A stretch of DNA of 27,054 bases from Gammaproteobacteria bacterium UBA3532 (GTDB taxonomy: Bacteria; Pseudomonadota; Gammaproteobacteria; Enterobacterales; UBA3532), in the NCBI GenBank assembly GCA_002376965.1, contig DFOV01000294.1, positions 1 through 27,054 of the forward strand, given 5' to 3'. Made by a program: the position numbers and the translations under genes. Position 1 is the stretch's first letter, and each line of letters starts with the position of its first letter. Of this stretch, positions 13,019 to 21,457 are shown piece after piece. The notes beneath the pieces were generated by a model, which had not been told where the DNA came from, made no database searches, and worked only from the letters and a program-made list of their open reading frames with translations.

Positions 13019-13035
13019 TTGGCAACCGTCTTGCT
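13019..13035 (+). promoter_or_regulatory. Sigma-54 promoter of the EPS cluster
   Basis: TTGGCAACCGTCTTGCT has GG (13021-13022) and GC (13033-13034) exactly 10 bp apart. The predicted start is near 13046, with about 36 nt of leader before ATG 13082, the same leader length as for the promoter at 12134-12150. Confidence 0.82.
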
Positions 13036-13039
13036 CTAT

Positions 13040-13063
13040 CTTAGTCATCACAGATTGACTAAG
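13040..13063. promoter_or_regulatory. 8-bp inverted repeat over the predicted EPS transcription start
   Basis: CTTAGTCA (13040-13047), 8 bases, then TGACTAAG (13056-13063). It covers about -6 to +18 of the sigma-54 promoter, so it would suit an operator for a repressor or antiactivator better than a transcript hairpin, because the left arm is mostly not transcribed. Confidence 0.5.
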
Positions 13064-13081
13064 TAAAAGTGGAGACAGACG

Positions 13082-13741
13082 ATGATTACATCAACCTACA
13101 TTCCTGTAATAGCTGCATCAAAAATCAAAAAAGATATGACAGTTCTGTCAGCAGCGTCATATCAGTGGGTACACAGAATAGCAGCCCTATTTCTCATCCT
13201 ATTGCTTTCTCCCATTTTTATCATCACCTGGCTAGCCATCCGGTTAGAAAGCAAAGGGAATGCCGTATTTTCTCAAATTCGCGTTGGTTATTGCGGCCGC
13301 CAATTCACCCTTTATAAGTTCCGTTCGATGTATAGCGATATGAGTAACCGTCCACCGACAAACATTAGCAGCAGCCGAGAAGGTGTATGTGAAAAATTTT
13401 ATAACGATCCCCGCATAACAAGGGTCGGAAAAGTCATTCGCAAACTATCAATTGATGAGCTTCCTCAACTGTTCAATGTATTACTCGGCGATATGGCGCT
13501 AATTGGTCCTCGGCCTGCTTTGGTTAAAGAGGTAAATCAATACGATCAAAGAACCTTAGAGCGCTTAAAAGCTATGCCAGGGATCACCGGTTTATGGCAA
13601 GTTTCTGGCCGAGCAGACACCACGTTCTCCCAGCAAGTCGATTTAGACATAAGTTACGTTCGCAATCGCTCAGTCTTTCTTGATTTAAAAATCGCGTTCC
13701 TAACTATTCCAGCCGTATTGAGTGCCAAAGGCGCTTATTAA
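13082..13741 (+). CDS. Undecaprenyl-phosphate sugar phosphotransferase (short monotopic PGT)
   Basis: This 219-aa protein of the bacterial sugar transferase family (PF02397) has one membrane-inserted helix (about residues 32-52), then FTLYKFRSMYSDM, DPRITRVGKVIRKLSIDELP, GDMALIGPRPALV and PGITGLWQVSGR. Such enzymes transfer a sugar-1-phosphate from a nucleotide sugar to undecaprenyl phosphate at the inner membrane, the first step of polysaccharide repeat-unit assembly. It is the short form without the N-terminal membrane domain of WcaJ/WbaP. GGAGACAGACG precedes ATG 13082. It is the first gene after a sigma-54 promoter and heads the co-directional EPS and regulatory cluster. Confidence 0.92.
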   Translation: MITSTYIPVIAASKIKKDMTVLSAASYQWVHRIAALFLILLLSPIFIITWLAIRLESKGNAVFSQIRVGYCGRQFTLYKFRSMYSDMSNRPPTNISSSREGVCEKFYNDPRITRVGKVIRKLSIDELPQLFNVLLGDMALIGPRPALVKEVNQYDQRTLERLKAMPGITGLWQVSGRADTTFSQQVDLDISYVRNRSVFLDLKIAFLTIPAVLSAKGAY

Positions 13742-13768
13742 TCATCCGATTTGAAAGAGGTACGTCCC

Positions 13769-14914
13769 ATGAAAGCAATGATTCTAGCTGCAGGCAAAGG
13801 CACTCGCGTTAACCCATTGACTCACACTACTCCAAAGCCGCTGCTTCCAGTCAAAAACACTCCAGTTATAGAACTTATTATCCGATTCTTGCAGCGCTAT
13901 GGCGTAGACGAGTTCGCCATTAACACCAGCCACTTGGCAACGACCATCGAAGACCGACTAGGCAATGGCTGTCGTTATGGCGCTAACTTCACCTTCTCTT
14001 TCGAGGGAAGTAAGGATCATAAAGGCTATCATCCTCACCCAATCGGCTCCGCCGCCGGGATGCAAAAAATTCAGCAGCGCTGGCAAATGTTCGACGACAC
14101 TTTCATCGTTGTTTGTGGAGACGCCTGTATCGACTTTGACCTTAGTCAAGCAGTGGCATTTCATCGAGCTCGTGGTGGAGTTGCCACGATTATTACCAAG
14201 ACCGTCGAAAAGCATTTAGTTTCCCGCTACGGCGTAGTCAATGCTGACCAAGCAGGACGCGTTCGCTCATTTCAGGAAAAGCCAGCTCCAGAGGAAGCTC
14301 TGTCGAACGAAGTAAACACAGGGATTTACTTGTTTGAGCCAGCGATATTTGACCACATTCCCTTGATGGGGGAGTTTGATATTGGTGGCGACCTGTTTCC
14401 ACAGCTGTTGAAACGAGCACTTCCCGTTTATGCCATCAGCCCCAATATGACTTGGCTTGATATCGGTAACTTATACGACTTATGGTCTGTCAACCAGCAG
14501 GCTATTCGTGAAGGAGTCCCCTACCTTAACAACAGATACAGGCGCCTTGCTCCAGGGGTATATGCCAAACCCAATGTCATCATTAACCCTCAGCGTTGCA
14601 ACCTTAAAGGGCCAATCCATATAGAAAGTGGTGCAACTATCGAAGATGGAGCCACCATTACAGGACCAACCTTGATTGGCGCTAATGCTTTGGTGCGCAA
14701 AAATAATACAGTACATCAAAGTATCATTGAGGAGTATACCGGATTAAAGCCGCACCAGACGATTAGCAAGATGTGGTTGGGAACAAACTATGCCATTGAA
14801 CTAAATACGGATACAGAGAGCAGTCGCTTAGTCAACGTTGAGCCTTTGGCCCAAGACAGCCGAGAGCTAGCCCAAAAACCAGCGCTTGCATCAAATATCG
14901 TTCGAATCGCCTAA
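13769..14914 (+). CDS. Sugar-1-phosphate nucleotidyltransferase with C-terminal beta-helix
   Basis: The 381-aa enzyme starts with the nucleotidyltransferase loop AAGKGTRVNPLTHTTPKP (about residues 6-23) and has the metal site Asp in VVCGDACIDFD (about 112-122) and EKPAPEEALSNEVNTGIY further on. Residues about 255-320 form hexapeptide-type repeats (NVIINP, GPIHIESGATIEDGATITGPTLIG). It resembles GDP-mannose and dTDP/ADP-glucose pyrophosphorylases; the sugar and nucleotide cannot be told. A TTG at 13751 is in frame, but ATG 13769 has AGAGG 8 bp upstream and starts just before the catalytic loop. It likely supplies the activated sugar for the preceding transferase, 27 bp upstream. Confidence 0.88.
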   Translation: MKAMILAAGKGTRVNPLTHTTPKPLLPVKNTPVIELIIRFLQRYGVDEFAINTSHLATTIEDRLGNGCRYGANFTFSFEGSKDHKGYHPHPIGSAAGMQKIQQRWQMFDDTFIVVCGDACIDFDLSQAVAFHRARGGVATIITKTVEKHLVSRYGVVNADQAGRVRSFQEKPAPEEALSNEVNTGIYLFEPAIFDHIPLMGEFDIGGDLFPQLLKRALPVYAISPNMTWLDIGNLYDLWSVNQQAIREGVPYLNNRYRRLAPGVYAKPNVIINPQRCNLKGPIHIESGATIEDGATITGPTLIGANALVRKNNTVHQSIIEEYTGLKPHQTISKMWLGTNYAIELNTDTESSRLVNVEPLAQDSRELAQKPALASNIVRIA

Positions 14915-14938
14915 CTGGCTTTCGCTAAGGAGAATCCC

Positions 14939-15892
14939 ATGCAGAATTCATTTCCGATTATTGTTATCGACGACGATCCATTCTTTAGTGAAGTAGTCAG
15001 ACAAGTGCTGCTCCACCAAGGGTATGAGGTTATTGTCAGTAATGATGCCGCAGAGGCTCTCGACATCATCCAAACAACTCAGTCGCGTATGATTTTGTGT
15101 GACTGGATGATGCCAGATTTAAGCGGCTTGGAGGTCATACAGTTGCTGCGTAGTTGCGACAAGCAATACCGCTACTTTATCCTGATGACAGCCAAAAACT
15201 CTAGCGATGAAGTGGTAGCAGGGCTTAGCGCCGGAGCCGACGACTATGTTACCAAGCCGATCAACAAAATTGAGCTTCTTGCTCGCATACAATGTGGCAT
15301 GCGCATCATTTCACAACAGCAAGAAATTGAAGAGCAGAACGTGACGCTGAAAAGCCTGGCAGAGAAAGATGAACTAACCGGCGCATACAATCGGCGCTAT
15401 TTTAATCAGGCCCTGTCTAAAGAGATCCGTCGTGCTCGCCGCTACCAACAACCTCTCAGCTTGATTCTTGCAGATATTGATCACTTCAAAAACATAAATG
15501 ATCAATGGGGACATCAAGCCGGCGATGACATTCTCACCGAATATTGCTCCATCCAACAAGGAGAGTTGCGATTCGATGTGGACTGGGTCGCTCGCTATGG
15601 TGGAGAAGAATTTGTAATCGTTCTTCCAAATACATCACACTTAAAAGCACTGCAAGTTGCAGAAAAATTACGCCAAAAGGTAGAGCTAAACTCATTCGTA
15701 ACCACCAATGTGGTACTCAACGTTACCTCAAGTTATGGCATAGCGACCTTGGATGAAACATCTAGCTGTGACTTATCTGATGAATTTTCAAGCTTGCTCA
15801 AGCGGGCCGATGAGAGACTTTACCAAAGCAAAGCTCGTGGCAGAAACCAGTGCACAGGTGTAATTCATGCCCTTAAGGCGATGTCAGCTTAA
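14939..15892 (+). CDS. REC-GGDEF response regulator, predicted diguanylate cyclase
   Basis: The 317-aa protein has a receiver domain at about residues 6-122, with phospho-acceptor Asp55 (LCDWMMPD), acidic pair Asp11-Asp12 and Lys106. A coiled linker (about 123-140) follows, then a GGDEF domain (about 143-305) with DIDHFKNINDQWGHQAGD and active-site GGEEF at 221-225, so it should make cyclic di-GMP. The usual inhibitory RxxD site should end six residues before GGEEF; here that position reads FDVD, with the Arg (211) one residue too early, so product feedback may be lost. It stands inside the EPS cluster, where cyclic di-GMP would fit matrix control. AAGGAGAA precedes ATG 14939. The partner kinase could be the hybrid kinase downstream. 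Confidence 0.92.
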   Translation: MQNSFPIIVIDDDPFFSEVVRQVLLHQGYEVIVSNDAAEALDIIQTTQSRMILCDWMMPDLSGLEVIQLLRSCDKQYRYFILMTAKNSSDEVVAGLSAGADDYVTKPINKIELLARIQCGMRIISQQQEIEEQNVTLKSLAEKDELTGAYNRRYFNQALSKEIRRARRYQQPLSLILADIDHFKNINDQWGHQAGDDILTEYCSIQQGELRFDVDWVARYGGEEFVIVLPNTSHLKALQVAEKLRQKVELNSFVTTNVVLNVTSSYGIATLDETSSCDLSDEFSSLLKRADERLYQSKARGRNQCTGVIHALKAMSA

Positions 15893-15962
15893 CTATAGCT
15901 TCTGGAGCTTATGGAGGTTCTGAAGCCCCTGCATCATTCACTCGAAAACTGGAGAAGCCCGC

Positions 15963-16880
15963 ATGACTAAACCATCAATCAGTGTTGTCATTTCGCTATT
16001 CAATAAAGAAAAACTCATCGATGAATGTCTAAGTTCGGTGACAGAGCAAACTTCACCCGCGATGGAAATTATTGTCGTCGATGATGACTCCACGGATAAT
16101 GGTGTGCTGGCTGTGAAGCGCTGGCAAAAACAACATAAAAATATATATTTATACCAGCAAAGCCGCCAAGGTTTACCCTCAGCTAGAAATAAGGCTGTTC
16201 ATCATGCTAAAGGGGAAATCGTAGCCTTTATAGAGGCCGGTGATAGTTGGTCTCCTCACCATTTAGCAAATGTTGAGGCTTTGGCAACTCAATATCCAAG
16301 TGCAAGCCTGTACACTACGGGATATCAACTTTGTATCGATAATCTCTGCGTTAGAAGCCCCAAAATACGCCACTTACCCGACGTAGCGAGTCCTTTTGCC
16401 TTTGGCAATTACTTCGAAATCGCCAGCAACGGCGACCTCCCCATTAATATCTCGGGTCTGGCAATAGCGAGAGCAAAGTTTCTTAAACTTGGCGGTTTTC
16501 CTGAAGGCGAAACAATGGCTGAAGAACAGCACCTTTATGCCAAAGCAGCTCTAGATGGGCCGATGGCAAAGCATCCGATGGTAACCGCATTCACCAAAAT
16601 GATAGACAGACAAACTTCAACCGAGATTTCCATTCCGCAAACAGAGTGCTTATTCAGCCGTCATCTGACAAGTATCCCATCCTCATGTAATGAACCTCAA
16701 CGTCAGCAGCTTACCAAATACTGTGCCCGCCACTTACTAGAGATAGCCCAAGTAAATATACAACGAGGTTTTTATGACTTAGCCCAAGAGATTCTAGATG
16801 ATCAGAGAACCAATGCCCTTCCCTGGCATAGAACATATTGGCAATGCCAGCTTGTAGCCCGTCAGTGGCTGTACGGTTAG
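15963..16880 (+). CDS. Family 2 glycosyltransferase with atypical DXD region
   Basis: The 305-aa protein has a GT-A fold N-terminal domain: ISVVISLFNKEKLIDECLSS (about residues 5-24), EIIVVDDDSTD (36-46) and 'SRQGLPSARNKAVHHAKGEIVAFIEAGDSWSPHH' (about 67-100). The metal-binding site, usually D-A-D-D in this position, reads E-A-G-D here, so metal binding or activity may be altered. No transmembrane helix is present, so it probably acts at the cytoplasmic face of the membrane and adds a sugar to a lipid-linked intermediate made by the EPS cluster. GGAGAAG precedes ATG 15963. The small downstream gene starts 8 bp after its stop. Confidence 0.85.
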   Translation: MTKPSISVVISLFNKEKLIDECLSSVTEQTSPAMEIIVVDDDSTDNGVLAVKRWQKQHKNIYLYQQSRQGLPSARNKAVHHAKGEIVAFIEAGDSWSPHHLANVEALATQYPSASLYTTGYQLCIDNLCVRSPKIRHLPDVASPFAFGNYFEIASNGDLPINISGLAIARAKFLKLGGFPEGETMAEEQHLYAKAALDGPMAKHPMVTAFTKMIDRQTSTEISIPQTECLFSRHLTSIPSSCNEPQRQQLTKYCARHLLEIAQVNIQRGFYDLAQEILDDQRTNALPWHRTYWQCQLVARQWLYG

Positions 16881-16888
16881 GTATTACC

Positions 16889-17116
16889 ATGAAAGACTAC
16901 AATCCTCTTTTAAGAGAACGACTCCTCAATGAGATCAGCCAACTGCAATATAAATTAAGTAACCTCGTCCAAGCGAAACATCCATGTATTGCAGAGGTGA
17001 ATTATGTTTGCCACGAAATATCTCGAAAGGGTAACCAAGTGGCAGCGCTCGATCACCTTGAACAACAAGCCCTAAGGCAAAAAGATCAATCTCAGCAACA
17101 CGCCAGCCAACGATAA
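16889..17116 (+). CDS. Small helical protein of unknown function (75 aa)
   Basis: This is a 75-residue, mostly charged and Gln-rich, probably alpha-helical protein with two cysteines (C29 and C41) and no signal peptide or membrane helix. ATG 16889 has TTAGGT upstream; an earlier in-frame ATG at 16838 lies inside the glycosyltransferase gene and has no ribosome binding site. It starts 8 bp after the glycosyltransferase stop, which suggests coupled translation. I do not recognise a family. Confidence 0.6.
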   Translation: MKDYNPLLRERLLNEISQLQYKLSNLVQAKHPCIAEVNYVCHEISRKGNQVAALDHLEQQALRQKDQSQQHASQR

Positions 17117-17202
17117 GTAAAATCAAAACATACAATTGACTGCTATAGTTTTACTAGACTCACTCAACAAGGCCCTACGCTCGCCAGAAAGGAACGAACA
17201 GA

Positions 17203-18060
17203 ATGAGCCCTTCATTACCAGCTAACCGTATCGTCATTTCCACTGTTCTTCTGTTGTTGTGCCTACCAGTATTGGTACAGGCCGCCCAACAGACATTGCG
17301 ATTTGGTGTAGTGCCCCAGCAAAGCGCCCACAAACTGGCCCAACACTGGTTACCGCTTCTCGATGCCCTCGAAAAACATTCAGGACTGAAGCTACAATTT
17401 GAAACAGCGCCGAATATACCGGCTTTTGAAGAGCGGCTCAGTCAGAGTGAATATGATATTGCTTACATGAACCCATACCATTACACCGTGTTCAGTCGTT
17501 CTCCTGGCTATCGCGCCATAGCCAAGGCAAAATACAAAAGAATCAAGGGAATCCTTGTCGTGCATAAAGATAGCCCTATCCAGTCAATCCAAGAACTCAA
17601 TAGCAAGACTCTGGCATTTCCAGCACCTGCAGCCTTTGCGGCCAGCGTATTGATACGGGCCGAACTATCTCGACAAGGCATCCAGTTTGAACCCAACTAC
17701 GTTCAGACACACGACTCTGTCTACTTGACGGTTGCACGACAACTATTTCCGGCAGGCGGTGGCGTGATGAGAACCTATCGCTCTATGCCAGATAAAATCG
17801 CTTCTCAAATCAGGATACTTTGGACGACCCCAGGCTTCACACCCCATGCCATTGCAGTAAACCCAAATATGTCACCGGAGAAAAAAAACCGCATTCAGCA
17901 AGCACTTCTCGAATTGGACACATTTCCAGAGGGGAAAGTAGCACTCAACACCTTAAATATTAACGGGTTTGACAAGGCTTTAAATGCAGACTGGGATGAC
18001 GTACGAGCGCTCAATATTGACATGCTCAACTCTTCAGTGAAGGAGCAAACAAACCCGTGA
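17203..18060 (+). CDS. PhnD-like periplasmic binding protein, putative sensor partner
   Basis: The 285-aa protein has a signal peptide (cleavage after VQAA, about residue 26) and the layout of the phosphate/phosphite/phosphonate binding proteins (PhnD, PF12974): 'LRFGVVPQQSAHKLAQHWLPLLDAL', 'EYDIAYMNPYHYTVF' and 'GVMRTYRSMP'. No ABC permease or ATPase gene accompanies it. Instead its stop codon overlaps the GTG start of a hybrid histidine kinase with a periplasmic domain (GTGA, 18057-18060). This supports a ligand-sensing role, as LuxP has for LuxQ, over transport; ligand unknown. GAAAGGAAC precedes ATG 17203. It may share the upstream cluster's transcript (86-bp gap). Confidence 0.85.
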   Translation: MSPSLPANRIVISTVLLLLCLPVLVQAAQQTLRFGVVPQQSAHKLAQHWLPLLDALEKHSGLKLQFETAPNIPAFEERLSQSEYDIAYMNPYHYTVFSRSPGYRAIAKAKYKRIKGILVVHKDSPIQSIQELNSKTLAFPAPAAFAASVLIRAELSRQGIQFEPNYVQTHDSVYLTVARQLFPAGGGVMRTYRSMPDKIASQIRILWTTPGFTPHAIAVNPNMSPEKKNRIQQALLELDTFPEGKVALNTLNINGFDKALNADWDDVRALNIDMLNSSVKEQTNP

Positions 18061-21000
18061 GTTTTCGATTAAAAACGATACTGGGCATAGCGCTGATTGA
18101 GAGTGTTTTTCTCTTTGTTTTAATCGCCAATGCCCAGAGCGTTTTTCGCGAAAATACCAGGGAACAGATAGAGCAACACGCGACCACGCTGGCTCGACTA
18201 TTTGCATCCTCAGTAAAGGATGCCGTTTTATCAACGGATTTAGCTACCCTTAACTCTCTTACCGAAGAACTGATAGCTAATCCAGACGTAGTCTACGTAA
18301 GAGTCAGCAATGACACCGCAACGTTGAGTGATGCCGGCATACAGCCAGAGGGTGATCTAATAAAGCACAGTGCAGACACCCTACCAGCATACTACGCACA
18401 TAGCGAACCCATCACTGTCTTTAGTCGCCCCTTTGGCGCAGTTGAACTAGTGATAGACACACGCTTTTTAAAGGGAACATTGCAAACAGTTAAGCAGCAA
18501 AGCATCCGCATCGCTTCGCTAGAAATTATATTTGTGGCACTTGTATCCTGGCTGTTTGGAAGCTATCTGACACGTCAGCTCGCTACGCTTCGCCAGGCCA
18601 CCCAAAATGTGCAAAATGGCAACTATCACTTCGACTTTCCGAGCAAGCCTGAATCAAAAGACGAGTTTGAACAAACCTTGTCTGCGTTTTCTGAAATGTC
18701 GCACGCGCTCAGCGAACTTGAAAAAAATAACCAACAAATGATCGGACATGCAGCAGATCTTAACCGTGATATCGTTCGCCGCGAAACCTGGCTTCGATCC
18801 GTTATGGACAACCTTGGCGACGGCATTATTACACTTGACGAAAATGGCTTGATTTTGTCATTGAATCGCAGTGCAGAGCACATGCTAGGATATAAATTTG
18901 AAGATATCAAAGGCATCCATTACGCCATTTTTATAGTCGATGAACGCCAGCGTTCGCGGATTGATGAATTCATACGTCACGCACGAAACCACTTTCCGTC
19001 CAGCCTTCGTGCAACAGGTTTGGAAGAGTTTGGATATAGACGCAACGGAACGCCGTTTCCAATGGAGCTAAAACTCAGCTCAGCCCGACAGGAAAGCGAA
19101 ACAACATTTATTATGCTACTCAGAGATCTCACGGTTCAAAAAGCCTACGAGGCTCAAGCCAAGTTTAATGAAGCCATCAAATCAGGCATGCTGGAAAGCA
19201 GTCTAAGTGCGGTCATATCGATCAATCAAAAAGGTCGAGTGGTCGAGTTCAATCCAGCCGCAGAAAAGATGTTTGGCTACTCACGCCAAGAAGCTATGGA
19301 TCAAAATATTGCTTACCTTATCCTTCCTGAACGATACCGGAAAGCCCATCACCAAGGCATGAAAAGGTATATCGCCACAGGAGAGCACAACGTTTTAGGT
19401 AAGCGCATCGAACTAACGGCTCTTGACAAATCAGGGCGAGAATTTCCGATCGAAATAGCGATTACTCCTGTAAAAATCGAAGAAGAAACGTACTTCACTT
19501 CCGTGATTGACGACATTAGCGACCGCTTAGCGGACCAAAAACGCCTCGAAGAAGCCAAAACCCAAGCGGAAGAAGCGAGCTTGGCCAAATCGCAATTTCT
19601 TGCCGCAATGAGCCACGAAATCCGTACCCCACTGAGTATTGTTTTAGGGATGGTGGATTTAATGAAATCCACATCACTCACCGAACAGCAACAACACTAC
19701 TTACAGTCAGCGGCCTACGCCGGGATGAACTTGAGCGATATCATCAACGATGTTTTGGATCTTTCAAAAATTGAGGCGGGTAAACTGGAGCTCCATCCAC
19801 GCCAATTTGATCCAGTACTCGTTATCGAAGAGGTCACTCAAACCTTCGCCGTACAAGCCTTTGAGAAAAAACTTCACTTCGATTGCGTTATACACCCCAA
19901 CGTCCCGCGCTCATGGCATAGCGATCCCGTCTATTTCAGACAAATAATATTGAACCTGATCGGCAATGCGGTAAAATACACGTCCAATGGACAGGTCATT
20001 GCCACCTGCCAATTCAAGAATCAGCAACTGCTAATACAGATAATTGACACAGGCCCCGGCATAGCAGTGGCAGATCAAGAGCGTGTCTTTCAAGAGTTTA
20101 CCCAGCTGGAGCAGTCTAGCGCTGAAAAGATCGGTACAGGCCTAGGATTGGTCATATCGCGAAAGCTGGCAAACCTGATGGGCGGGGAAATCCAACTCAG
20201 CAGCTCTATAGGCGAAGGCAGCACATTTAACTTCACCAGCGCCAGCCATCAACCGACTGAAGCGGCTCAATCCCCTCATCATCCAGTACAGGTTTTGCTG
20301 GTCTCTCAAAACACCTATTGGCTCGAATCCAATAAATTACGCTGCTCATGGTTAGGAATGGAAACAATTGAATGGGATAAAGAGGAAACCGCCGCACCGC
20401 CACACTCGCTTATACTGGTTGATACCACAGACAACGACGATCTCGCTAACACCTTATCCCAATTATCAGTCAGCGATAGTCCGCTATTGTTGACAACCAA
20501 ACGCCACAGCAACCTGGTTCGGCTAAGAGAGCAATACCAAATAAACACCTATATCGAACCAGTTACCAATGCAGATTTCATCAAAGGCGTACAAGCAGCT
20601 CGTCATGGCGAGCTGCTTTGTCAGTTAAATGATAAGCTGGAGGTAACCAATAAATACCAAGGCAATGAAGAACGCATTCTATTGGTGGAAGACAGCGAAT
20701 CCAACCGCATTATAGCCAAAACATACCTTGAAACGGCCAATTTTAAAGTTGCAGAAGCCAGTGATGGTCAGCAAGCGATTGAACTACTCAAACACGATCA
20801 CTTTGATCTGATTCTCATGGACATTCGCATGCCAATTATGGGAGGTCTGGAAGCCACCCAGATTATAAAGACAGAAAACCTGGCCCCTAACATTCCCATT
20901 GTCGCGCTAACCGCACATGCACTTAGTAGCGAGAAGGAAAAGGCGCTCAAAGCCGGTATGGATGATTTTCTTACTAAACCTATTGACAAAAGCCGTCTAC

Positions 21001-21452
21001 TAGAAACGGTTGAACGTTGGCTACACAAGGCAAGCCAAGCAACTCCAATGGTCGACGACCAACCTGTTACCACCCTTAAACCCAGAGAAGCCGAAACAAG
21101 GTCACCTAGTCTCGTTGATGTTTCCCGGCTAGACCAGTTGGCCAAAGACACGTCAGTGCAAGCCGCCATAAAGATGCTGGATATATTTCGCCAGGAAGTG
21201 CCGGCGAAAATACTATCTTTTGAACGATACGTAGCAGACAAGGACTTCAATCAGCTGGAAATTCACTCACATGCCTTAAAAAGTAGCGCTTTAACATTTG
21301 GTGCAGTTAAATTGCACGAACAAGCTAAACTAATAGAAAGTAAATGCCGCAACAACGACAGCGCTGAATTGGCGGCGGATGTCGCTGCTTGCCACGAAAT
21401 CTATCAACAATGCATCGACGCCATTGATGCCCAATGGCCAAGGAAGCAATAG
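18057..21452 (+). CDS. Hybrid histidine kinase (PAS-PAS-HisKA-HATPase-pseudoREC-REC-HPT)
   Basis: The 1131-aa inner-membrane sensor has TM1 (about 8-26), a periplasmic domain (27-150), TM2 (151-170), HAMP (171-225), two PAS domains (about 245-360 and 372-490), HisKA with His520 (AAMSHEIRTP), HATPase with N-box Asn637 and G-boxes DTGPGIA and GTGLGL (about 620-730), a degenerate receiver (about 743-850), a true receiver with Asp922 (LILMDIRMP, about 872-990), and an HPT domain with His1072 (HSHALKSS, about 1025-1125). The His-Asp-His chain is complete, so the last phosphate can go to a separate response regulator. The gene starts with GTG overlapping the PhnD-like gene and ends 5 bp before the sigma-54 response regulator, making one three-gene module. 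Confidence 0.93.
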   Translation: MSFRLKTILGIALIESVFLFVLIANAQSVFRENTREQIEQHATTLARLFASSVKDAVLSTDLATLNSLTEELIANPDVVYVRVSNDTATLSDAGIQPEGDLIKHSADTLPAYYAHSEPITVFSRPFGAVELVIDTRFLKGTLQTVKQQSIRIASLEIIFVALVSWLFGSYLTRQLATLRQATQNVQNGNYHFDFPSKPESKDEFEQTLSAFSEMSHALSELEKNNQQMIGHAADLNRDIVRRETWLRSVMDNLGDGIITLDENGLILSLNRSAEHMLGYKFEDIKGIHYAIFIVDERQRSRIDEFIRHARNHFPSSLRATGLEEFGYRRNGTPFPMELKLSSARQESETTFIMLLRDLTVQKAYEAQAKFNEAIKSGMLESSLSAVISINQKGRVVEFNPAAEKMFGYSRQEAMDQNIAYLILPERYRKAHHQGMKRYIATGEHNVLGKRIELTALDKSGREFPIEIAITPVKIEEETYFTSVIDDISDRLADQKRLEEAKTQAEEASLAKSQFLAAMSHEIRTPLSIVLGMVDLMKSTSLTEQQQHYLQSAAYAGMNLSDIINDVLDLSKIEAGKLELHPRQFDPVLVIEEVTQTFAVQAFEKKLHFDCVIHPNVPRSWHSDPVYFRQIILNLIGNAVKYTSNGQVIATCQFKNQQLLIQIIDTGPGIAVADQERVFQEFTQLEQSSAEKIGTGLGLVISRKLANLMGGEIQLSSSIGEGSTFNFTSASHQPTEAAQSPHHPVQVLLVSQNTYWLESNKLRCSWLGMETIEWDKEETAAPPHSLILVDTTDNDDLANTLSQLSVSDSPLLLTTKRHSNLVRLREQYQINTYIEPVTNADFIKGVQAARHGELLCQLNDKLEVTNKYQGNEERILLVEDSESNRIIAKTYLETANFKVAEASDGQQAIELLKHDHFDLILMDIRMPIMGGLEATQIIKTENLAPNIPIVALTAHALSSEKEKALKAGMDDFLTKPIDKSRLLETVERWLHKASQATPMVDDQPVTTLKPREAETRSPSLVDVSRLDQLAKDTSVQAAIKMLDIFRQEVPAKILSFERYVADKDFNQLEIHSHALKSSALTFGAVKLHEQAKLIESKCRNNDSAELAADVAACHEIYQQCIDAIDAQWPRKQ

Positions 21453-21457
21453 CCACG

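Noticed and set aside
17169..17186. GG-N10-GC spacing upstream of the PhnD-like gene (possible fourth sigma-54 promoter)
   Set aside because: Only the GG and GC match; the flanking sequence (AAGGCCC...TCGC) lacks the TTGGC and TTGC context seen in the other three.
18057..21452. Assigning the hybrid kinase as PrsK
   Set aside because: PrsK has many N-terminal membrane helices and a GAF domain; this protein has two helices, PAS domains and receiver/HPT domains.
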